Positions 1 to 5,754 of a stretch of 6,569 bases of DNA are shown here, in pieces. The stretch lies in assembly GCA_013822915.1 (NCBI GenBank), contig PNLG01000039.1, forward strand, positions 1 through 6,569, given 5' to 3'. The notes under the pieces were generated by a model. That model was not told the DNA's origin, searched no databases, and saw only the letters and a list, made by a program, of their open reading frames with translations. Positions within the stretch are counted from its first letter, which is position 1; the number at the start of each line of letters is the position of its first letter. Position numbers and translations under genes: made by a program. Origin of the DNA: Sphingomonas sp. (lineage in GTDB: Bacteria; Pseudomonadota; Alphaproteobacteria; Sphingomonadales; Sphingomonadaceae).

Positions 1-629
1 CGCCGATGACGGTGAATGCTCAGGCCAACCCGACCCTGGTCGCGATCACTTTCCCGGCGGCCATTCTTCAACCGCCGTTCTTTGATCCCAAGGCTGATCC
101 GGCCGTCAATTACGGCGGCATCGGTGCGGTGATCGGGCATGAAATCAGTCACCATTTCGACGATCAGGGATCGAAATTCGATCCCAAGGGTCGGCTCGCG
201 ACCTGGTGGACGCCCGCCGATGTCGCGGCCTTTAAGGCGCGCACCGACAAGCTCGTTGCGCAATATGACGCCTATGAACCGCTGCCCGGCTTTCATGTGA
301 AGGGTGCGTTGACGCTTGGTGAGAATACTGCCGATCTGGCCGGACTCGCTGCCTCGCTTGATGCCTATTACAAATCGCTCGGCGGCAAGAAACCCCCAGT
401 GATCGGCGGCTATACCGGCGAACAGCGCTTCTACCTTGCCTATTCGCAGGTGTGGCGGCGGCGTCACCGCGAGGAGGACCTGCGCAACCGGCTGCTCACC
501 GATCCGCATTCGCCCGCCGAACAGCGGGTGTGGACGGTGCGCAATATCGATGCCTGGTACGAGGCGTTCGGTGCCAAGCCTGGACAGAGGATGTACCTGC
601 CGCCTGAGCAACGCGTCCGCATCTGGTAA
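1..629 (+). CDS. M13 family zinc metallopeptidase (neprilysin-like), C-terminal part
   Basis: The reading frame is open from the left edge (first whole codon at 3-5) to TAA at 627-629, so only the last 208 or so residues of a protein usually near 650-700 residues are present. Counting from the Met codon at 6, it has the substrate-binding NA pair (residues 4-5), the FPAAILQPPFF block, the zinc motif HEISH (45-49), and the third zinc ligand with its partner Asp in ENTAD (E106, D110). It also has PHSP (157-160), whose His158 and Arg164 match neprilysin H711 and R717. The family cleaves peptides on the amino side of hydrophobic residues. Bacterial members are usually exported to the periplasm, but the signal region lies outside the window. 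The C-terminus reads VRIW, keeping the terminal Trp but lacking the Cys of mammalian CRVW. All visible catalytic residues are intact, so the enzyme is probably active. The Met at 6 is internal, not the start. Confidence 0.95.
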   Translation, partial: PMTVNAQANPTLVAITFPAAILQPPFFDPKADPAVNYGGIGAVIGHEISHHFDDQGSKFDPKGRLATWWTPADVAAFKARTDKLVAQYDAYEPLPGFHVKGALTLGENTADLAGLAASLDAYYKSLGGKKPPVIGGYTGEQRFYLAYSQVWRRRHREEDLRNRLLTDPHSPAEQRVWTVRNIDAWYEAFGAKPGQRMYLPPEQRVRIW

Positions 630-706
630 GCGCGCTTTTCCCGGCGCTGGCTGGTTCTTGGCGGTGCCAGGGGTCTTGACGCCCGGCGAGCGGCGGGCAT
701 GACAGG

Positions 707-3121
707 GTGATGACCATCAGCGTACAATCGGCGCCGCCCTTTCTTCATTCCGCGCGCGCGGCCGCGATTGCTGCGGGCGTGGCGGGGATTGCCGCTGCCG
801 CTATCATTCTATTTGTGTTGGGGAACCTGTTGGTAGCGGGGGGATTTCTCGCCGCGAGCCTAGTGTTGGCGGGGTGCGTTGCCGCCGCGCAGCTGGTTCG
901 TCAACCAATGGTCGAAGTGGCGGGGGAGGTTGATTGGTCGATCGCGCGCGCGCTTGCTTCGGCCAGCAACGATGCGATTGCCGTCACCGATCGCGGGGGA
1001 CGGCTGATTTGTGCCAATGACGGCTATCGCGCGCTGTTTGCGGGCGATCCGACTCCGCCCAATCTGCCGATTGGCGATCCGGGCATCGCAGCGCTCGCGG
1101 CGGCGGGGCGTGCGGCCTGGCGTGATGGCGCGGCGGATGTCGCGCAGCTTGACCTTTCCACCGGACCGGTTGCGGCGCGGATCAGCCGTGCGGGGGATCG
1201 CGCAGACATGTTGGTGTGGCGGTTCCGCGCCGCCGATGCGATGGATCTTGCCGCGCGGGCAGCGGCGATGCTGGCAGGCACCATGGGTAATCGGCTGGCG
1301 GCGGCCGGGCTGATGGTCGCGCTGGTCGAACCTGAGGGGCGGATTAAGGCCGCCAATCGCGTGTTTCGGCTGCGCGCGATGGGGCATGAAGAAGGGGCCG
1401 TGGCAGGGTGCGACTTTGCTCGCTTCCTGATTTCCGACACGCGCGGGTTGATCCGCTTTGAGCGCGAGGGGCTGGCCGGCACCCCGCTGCGTCTGATCCA
1501 GATCCCGTTTCTTGAAGGCGAAGCCGCCCCGATGCTGATCGCCCTGATCGACGAGGATGAACCCACAGCAGGCGTGGTCGCGGCGGGATCGACTGCGCCG
1601 ATAAAGGATCTGATCGCCCTGATCCCCGCAGGGATCGCACTGGTCGATCGGGAGGGGCGCCTCGTGCAAATGAACGACGCCTTTGTTCGCGCCGCCGGGG
1701 CCGACTTGTCCACGCCCCCGCTTTACCCCGGCGACCTGGTGGTGCGCGAAGACAAGGCCGCTGTCGCCGATGCCGTGCGCCGTTTTGCCGGTGGGGTAGC
1801 AAAGGCAAGCGATCTGACCGTGCGGTTGCGCGATCGCCCCGATGACCCGGTGACTTTGTCGATCGCGGGCGCGCGCGGGCTGGGCGAGGCCGCCGTCTTG
1901 CTGAGTTTAAGTGATACCGGAGAGGAAAGCCGGTTGAAGCGCGAAGTTGCGCAAGCAACCAAAATGCAGGCGGTGGGGCAACTGGCGGGTGGCGTAGCCC
2001 ATGACTTCAACAATATCCTGACCGCGATTATCGGTCATTGCGACTTGATGTTGATGCGCCATGCGCCCGGCGACAGTGATTATGACGATATTCAGCAGAT
2101 CAGGCTGAATTCAAACCGCGCGGCGAGTTTGACCCGGCAATTACTCGCCTTTTCGCGGCAGCAGACGCTGCGACCGCAAATCCTGCAATTGCCCGATGTC
2201 ATTTCGGAAGTATCGAACTTGCTCAAGCGCTTGCTGGGTGAAACGGTAACGCTGACAGTGAAACATGGCCGCAATCTGGGCGCGGTGCGGGCTGATCCGG
2301 GGCAGCTTGAGCAAGTGGTGATGAATTTGGCCGTTAATGCGCGTGACGCGATGCTCGCCCGCGCAGGGCACAGCGGCGGCGTGCTCACGATCGAAACATT
2401 TGCCGTGCCCGCTGCCGAGATCGCGCGGGTTGCCCGAGAGCGGCAAATCGCGTCCGAGGCAATGCCCGTTGCCGATTATACTGCGCTGCGCGTATCCGAT
2501 ACCGGAACCGGGATTGCGCCCGATATCTTGCCCAAGATATTCGATCCATTCTTCACCACTAAAGATGTTGGGAAAGGAACGGGGCTGGGGCTTTCAACTG
2601 TATATGGCATTGTCAAGCAATCGGGCGGTTATGTTTTTGCCGATTCAGTTGTTGGAAATGGCACGACATTTACAATTTACTTCCCGGTGCATCGCGCAGA
2701 AAAAATTCCTGCGCCTAGTCGAAAGAAATCTTCTGCGGCAAAGCCCGACCTTTGGGGATCGGGCGTCATTTTGTTGGTTGAGGATGAAGATATGGTGCGC
2801 GCCGTGGCCGAGCGTGCGCTCACCCGTCAGGGATATACTGTGCTGACTGCCGAAAACGGGGAGGCTGCACTTGAAATGCTGGCCAGCAATGCCCGCCCTG
2901 ATTTGCTGATTTCGGATGTGGTCATGCCCATGATGGACGGACCCACAATGGTGCGTCATGCGCGCGCGCGCTATCCCGACCTGCCGATCCTGTTCATGTC
3001 TGGCTATGCCGAGGAACAATTGCGCCGGTCAATCGACCTGGATAATGTGAGTTTCCTCCCCAAACCCTTTTCAGTTCAACAACTTGCCGAGGCAACGCGC
3101 GACGTTCTTGCAGCGGGGTAG
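707..3121 (+). CDS. cckA: CckA-type hybrid sensor histidine kinase
   Basis: This 804-residue hybrid kinase should autophosphorylate and pass phosphate through its own receiver to the phosphotransferase ChpT and on to CtrA, or run in reverse as a phosphatase; that role is known for CckA and inferred here. Two hydrophobic segments (about 18-39 and 41-62) anchor it in the inner membrane. PAS-like modules lie near 76-170, 195-280 and 303-400. HisKA has AHDFNN with phospho-acceptor His432. The ATPase domain has its N box at N540/N544, DTGTG at 598-602, the F box at 611-619 and GKGTGLGLS at 622-630. The receiver has acidic residues 692-695, phospho-acceptor D737, S765 and K786. HDFNNILTAIIGHCDLML and FMSGYAEEQLR are typical of CckA. 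The start is GTG 707 or the adjacent ATG 710; an in-frame stop at 677-679 excludes anything earlier. The Shine-Dalgarno match is poor (GGCGGG at 692-697). The N-terminus is about 110 residues longer than in Caulobacter CckA. Confidence 0.9.
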   Translation: MMTISVQSAPPFLHSARAAAIAAGVAGIAAAAIILFVLGNLLVAGGFLAASLVLAGCVAAAQLVRQPMVEVAGEVDWSIARALASASNDAIAVTDRGGRLICANDGYRALFAGDPTPPNLPIGDPGIAALAAAGRAAWRDGAADVAQLDLSTGPVAARISRAGDRADMLVWRFRAADAMDLAARAAAMLAGTMGNRLAAAGLMVALVEPEGRIKAANRVFRLRAMGHEEGAVAGCDFARFLISDTRGLIRFEREGLAGTPLRLIQIPFLEGEAAPMLIALIDEDEPTAGVVAAGSTAPIKDLIALIPAGIALVDREGRLVQMNDAFVRAAGADLSTPPLYPGDLVVREDKAAVADAVRRFAGGVAKASDLTVRLRDRPDDPVTLSIAGARGLGEAAVLLSLSDTGEESRLKREVAQATKMQAVGQLAGGVAHDFNNILTAIIGHCDLMLMRHAPGDSDYDDIQQIRLNSNRAASLTRQLLAFSRQQTLRPQILQLPDVISEVSNLLKRLLGETVTLTVKHGRNLGAVRADPGQLEQVVMNLAVNARDAMLARAGHSGGVLTIETFAVPAAEIARVARERQIASEAMPVADYTALRVSDTGTGIAPDILPKIFDPFFTTKDVGKGTGLGLSTVYGIVKQSGGYVFADSVVGNGTTFTIYFPVHRAEKIPAPSRKKSSAAKPDLWGSGVILLVEDEDMVRAVAERALTRQGYTVLTAENGEAALEMLASNARPDLLISDVVMPMMDGPTMVRHARARYPDLPILFMSGYAEEQLRRSIDLDNVSFLPKPFSVQQLAEATRDVLAAG

Positions 3122-3136
3122 CGCGTGGCGGGGGGG

Positions 3137-3157
3137 CTGCGCCAAAAATTTTCGCAG
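3137..3157 (+). other. Small stem-loop with A/T loop downstream of cckA
   Basis: CTGCG (3137-3141) can pair with CGCAG (3153-3157) around an 11-base loop containing AAAAATTTT. It lies 16 bases after the cckA stop. No T run follows the stem, so it is not a classical intrinsic terminator. It might be a weak terminator, or the A/T tract might be a bend or UP-like element for the recA promoter, though at roughly 60 bases before the predicted start site it is far for that. Confidence 0.25.
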
Positions 3158-3165
3158 GTCGCGAT

Positions 3166-3180
3166 GTTCTACTCTTGTTC
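3166..3180 (+). promoter_or_regulatory. LexA SOS box upstream of recA
   Basis: GTTC (3166-3169), seven bases, then GTTC (3177-3180) exactly match the direct-repeat operator GTTC-N7-GTTC established for LexA in alphaproteobacteria. The second half-site overlaps the proposed -35 element, so bound LexA would block polymerase. It lies about 80 bases before the recA start codon, a usual place for this operator. Confidence 0.85.
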
Positions 3181-3203
3181 CATAGGAACGAATGTGGTAC
3201 ATG
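3175..3203 (+). promoter_or_regulatory. Probable recA promoter (-35 and -10)
   Basis: TTGTTC (3175-3180) is separated by 17 bases from TACATG (3198-3203), an acceptable but weak sigma-70 pair. Transcription would start near 3210 and give a leader of about 50 bases. The main support is the overlap of the -35 with the SOS box and the correct spacing; the -10 matches only three of six consensus positions. Confidence 0.5.
3177..3189. repeat. Palindrome GTTCC-ATA-GGAAC overlapping the SOS box
   Basis: Bases 3177-3181 (GTTCC) and 3185-3189 (GGAAC) form a perfect five-base inverted repeat around ATA. The left arm is also the second half-site of the SOS box, and the right arm adds a GTTC half-site on the other strand. 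The repeat is directly visible; whether LexA or another regulator uses it is unknown. Confidence 0.6.
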
Positions 3204-3243
3204 ACCAAAACTGGCATTGAACGGCGCCACAGTTCGGTTTAGC

Positions 3244-3250
3244 GAAAGGG
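3244..3250 (+). promoter_or_regulatory. Ribosome binding site that sets the recA start
   Basis: GAAAGGG ends eight bases before ATG 3259, giving that codon good Shine-Dalgarno spacing. The frame can also be read from TTG 3217 or ATG 3292, but TTG 3217 lies only a few bases after the predicted transcription start and ATG 3292 has no comparable site. The residues from 3259 (MAAKLKV) also fit the family N-terminus. Confidence 0.75.
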
Positions 3251-3258
3251 CTCTCATC

Positions 3259-4347
3259 ATGGCGGCAAAGCTTAAGGTAATCGATAGCGATATGGCTCTT
3301 TCCCCGGACAAAAATGCTGATCGGCAAAAGGCGCTGGATGCAGCACTCGCGCAGATCGACCGCGCCTTTGGCAAGGGCTCGGCGATGAAGCTCGGGTCAA
3401 AGGCGACAATGCAGGTGGAGGCGATTTCCACTGGCTCGCTTGGGCTCGACATCGCGCTGGGTGTGGGCGGATTGCCCCGTGGGCGAGTGATCGAGATTTA
3501 TGGGCCGGAGAGTTCGGGTAAGACGACGCTTGCGCTTCATGTGATTGCCGAGGCGCAGCGTAGCGGCGGGACCGCCGCGTTCGTCGATGCCGAACATGCG
3601 CTTGATCCGGTCTATGCGCGCAAATTGGGCGTCGATATTGATGAACTGATTGTGTCGCAGCCCGATACCGGCGAACAGGCGCTCGAAATTGTCGATACGC
3701 TGGTGCGCTCCAACGCGATTGACGTGCTCGTGGTCGATTCGGTGGCGGCTCTGGTGCCGCGCGCCGAGATTGAGGGCGAGATGGGCGATAGTCATGTCGG
3801 CCTGCAGGCGCGGTTGATGTCGCAGTCGCTGCGCAAGCTGACCGGGTCGATCAGCCGGTCGCGCTGCATGGTGATTTTCATCAATCAGCTGCGCATGAAA
3901 ATCGGCGTGATGTATGGCAATCCCGAAACGACGACCGGGGGCAATGCGCTTAAATTCTACGCAAGCGTCCGGCTCGATATTCGCCGCACCGGCCAGATAA
4001 AGGATCGCGACGATATTGTTGGTAATACAACGCGCGTGAAGGTGGTGAAGAACAAGGTCGCGCCGCCGTTCAAGCAGGTCGAATTCGACATCATGTATGG
4101 CCAGGGCATTTCAAAGATCGGCGAGATGCTTGATCTTGGCGTGAAGGCCGGGCTGGTGGAGAAATCGGGCGCCTGGTTCAGCTATGACAGCGTGCGGATT
4201 GGGCAGGGGCGCGAAAATGCCAAGACCTATCTGACCGAAAACCCGGAATTGGCGGACCGGCTTGAAAAGGCGATCCGGGCGCGGACGGACAAGGTGGCCG
4301 AGGAAATGATGGTCGGCCCTGACGGCGATGAGGCGGACGATATGTAA
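3259..4347 (+). CDS. recA: Recombinase RecA
   Basis: RecA of 362 residues, a normal length for alphaproteobacteria. It forms ATP-dependent filaments on single-stranded DNA, drives strand exchange in recombinational repair, and triggers LexA self-cleavage in the SOS response. Visible motifs are Walker A GPESSGKT (82-89), catalytic Glu112 in DAEHALD, Walker B VLVVD (156-160), FINQ with the allosteric Gln210 that matches E. coli Q194, the L2 loop around 211-226, and an acidic C-terminal tail. Numbering is offset by 16 from E. coli because of a longer N-terminus. The gene has its own promoter and SOS box within the 137 bases after cckA, so it should be DNA-damage inducible independently of the kinase. 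Neither alaS nor recX follows; the next gene is convergent and starts 11 bases away. Nothing appears broken or truncated. Confidence 0.99.
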   Translation: MAAKLKVIDSDMALSPDKNADRQKALDAALAQIDRAFGKGSAMKLGSKATMQVEAISTGSLGLDIALGVGGLPRGRVIEIYGPESSGKTTLALHVIAEAQRSGGTAAFVDAEHALDPVYARKLGVDIDELIVSQPDTGEQALEIVDTLVRSNAIDVLVVDSVAALVPRAEIEGEMGDSHVGLQARLMSQSLRKLTGSISRSRCMVIFINQLRMKIGVMYGNPETTTGGNALKFYASVRLDIRRTGQIKDRDDIVGNTTRVKVVKNKVAPPFKQVEFDIMYGQGISKIGEMLDLGVKAGLVEKSGAWFSYDSVRIGQGRENAKTYLTENPELADRLEKAIRARTDKVAEEMMVGPDGDEADDM

Positions 4348-4358
4348 TCGCGCGCGAC

Positions 4359-5657
4359 TTATGGAGCGTGGGGCGGCTCGATTTCCGGCGGTTCGGGCGT
4401 ATCGAGCTGCCCCTCCCACCGGGCAACCACGGCGGTGGCAACCGCATTGCCCACCACATTGGTCCCCGAGCGCCCCATGTCGAGAAATTGATCGACCGGC
4501 AGGATCAGTAATAGCCCCGCCTCTGGAATACCGAACTGGCCCATAACCGCGGCAATGACGACAAGCGAGGCGCGGGGCACGCCGGCAATCCCCTTTGACG
4601 TCACCATCAGGATCAGCAGCATGAGGATCTGGGTACCGATGGTCAGTTCGATGCCGTAAACCCGCGCAATGAACAGCGTCGCAAAGGTCATATACATCAT
4701 CGACCCGTCGAGGTTGAACGAATAGCCGAGCGGGAGCACGAAACTGGCGATTTTGGGTGGCACGCCAAATCGGTCGAGCGCTTCGAGCGTGCGCGGATAA
4801 GCGGCCTCCGACGAGGCGGTGGAGAAAGCGAGCAGGATCGGTTCACGAATATAGCGGAGCAGCGTGGTCGTGCGCGCGCCGATCACCGCAAAGGCTGCGG
4901 CAAACAAGATGAGCCACAGCAGCGCCAGGCCAACGTAAAAGCTGCCAACAAACAGCCCGAGCGTCACGATTATTCCCAGCCCATTGACCGCGATGGTCCC
5001 TGTGATCGCGGCAAATACAGCGAATGGCGCGGCCCGCATCACATAGTCGGTGATTTGCAGCATCATTGCCGCCAGCGCTTCGGCCCATTCCACGATCGGC
5101 CGTGCGCGTTCGCCAATCGCGGTCAGCGCGACGCCCGAGAAAATCGAAAACAGCACGATCTGAATGATCTCGTTCGACGCCATGGCATCAACGATCGACG
5201 TCGGCACGATGTGGGTGATGAAATTGGCGATGCTGAACGCCGATTTCTCCAACCCCACAGTGTCGGTGGGCGGGGGCAGTTTGAAGCCAAAACCCTGACC
5301 CGGTGCAACCACATCGACGAGCCATTCAATGCTGTGAAACAGCAGCAACCCCATGCTGAGCGACACCAGCGACGCGCCGATGAACCAGCCCATGGTCCGC
5401 GCGCCGATCCGCCCGAGCGCGGCCGTGTCGCCCATATGCGCGATGCCGACGATGAGCGTCGAAAACACCAGTGGCGCGATGATCATTTTGATAAGCCGCA
5501 GGAAAATGTCGGTTACGATCTTGAACCCGGCGGCAATATCCTTGAGCTGGGCCGTCGCCGCCGCCGATCCGTCGGCAATCGCGCTGTTGATCGCCCAACC
5601 GGTGAACAGCCCGAGCACAAGGCCGATCATGATGTATAGGGTCAGCCGCTTGGCCAT
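4359..5657 (-). CDS. Dicarboxylate/amino acid:cation symporter (DAACS/SDF family)
   Basis: This 432-residue inner-membrane protein has the usual length and fold signals of the GltP/DctA/GltPh family: eight membrane helices and two re-entrant hairpins. Hairpin 1 carries STASSEAAYP (279-288), helix 7 NLDGS (315-319), hairpin 2 GIAGVPRAS (356-364), and helix 8 DMGRSGTN (393-400) followed by VVGN (401-404). It should import an acidic amino acid or C4-dicarboxylate using a Na+ or H+ gradient. D393 and R396 match GltPh D394 and R397, which hold aspartate; N404 replaces the cation ligand D405, as in DctA. The substrate therefore cannot be fixed from sequence. The ATG start has a GGGAG site six bases ahead (5664-5668, reverse strand). 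The C-terminal tail is rich in Pro and Glu. It converges on recA and diverges from the M24 peptidase. An acidic amino acid or dicarboxylate substrate is my preference. Confidence 0.93.
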   Translation of the reverse strand: MAKRLTLYIMIGLVLGLFTGWAINSAIADGSAAATAQLKDIAAGFKIVTDIFLRLIKMIIAPLVFSTLIVGIAHMGDTAALGRIGARTMGWFIGASLVSLSMGLLLFHSIEWLVDVVAPGQGFGFKLPPPTDTVGLEKSAFSIANFITHIVPTSIVDAMASNEIIQIVLFSIFSGVALTAIGERARPIVEWAEALAAMMLQITDYVMRAAPFAVFAAITGTIAVNGLGIIVTLGLFVGSFYVGLALLWLILFAAAFAVIGARTTTLLRYIREPILLAFSTASSEAAYPRTLEALDRFGVPPKIASFVLPLGYSFNLDGSMMYMTFATLFIARVYGIELTIGTQILMLLILMVTSKGIAGVPRASLVVIAAVMGQFGIPEAGLLLILPVDQFLDMGRSGTNVVGNAVATAVVARWEGQLDTPEPPEIEPPHAP

Positions 5658-5741
5658 TGCTCACTCCCGCAAAAGGTCACCGCATCGCCAGGGGGATTGC
5701 CGCACGGCGCCCAACCATCCTATCGCGAGTTGCCAGCAGAT

Positions 5742-5747
5742 GGAGGG
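5742..5747 (+). promoter_or_regulatory. Ribosome binding site of the M24 peptidase gene
   Basis: GGAGGG sits seven bases before ATG 5755 and supports that codon as the start. The alternative in-frame ATG at 5776, which directly precedes the twin-arginine motif, has no comparable site. Confidence 0.7.
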
Positions 5748-5754
5748 AAGCGCG

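Noticed and set aside
676..704. TTGACG (676-681) as a -35 element of a cckA promoter
   Set aside because: The hexamer 17 bases downstream (ATGACA) is a poor -10 and would start transcription on the start codon itself. I could not support a promoter for cckA.
860..1669. 269-codon open frame on the minus strand inside cckA
   Set aside because: It lies antisense to a kinase with clear sensor motifs, its translation is rich in Arg, Gln and Pro with no recognisable domain, and long antisense frames are expected in high-GC genes.
2337..2846. 169-codon plus-strand frame overlapping cckA in another phase, considered as a possible frameshift or nested gene
   Set aside because: The cckA frame runs through this region with intact ATPase and receiver motifs, so there is no frameshift, and the alternative product has no recognisable features.
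3217..3258. TTG at 3217 as an upstream start of recA
   Set aside because: It would lie only a few bases after the predicted transcription start with no room for a ribosome site, while ATG 3259 has GAAAGGG eight bases ahead and the expected N-terminal sequence.
5055..5639. 194-codon plus-strand open frame within the symporter region
   Set aside because: It is antisense to the symporter, and its translation is a charged His/Arg/Asp-rich sequence typical of the reverse reading of a membrane protein gene.
5697..5725. TTGCCG (5697-5702) and CTATCG (5720-5725) as a promoter for the M24 peptidase
   Set aside because: The spacing is right but both hexamers match the consensus weakly. In GC-rich DNA this is not enough to call, and no convincing promoter for the symporter was seen in the same spacer either.
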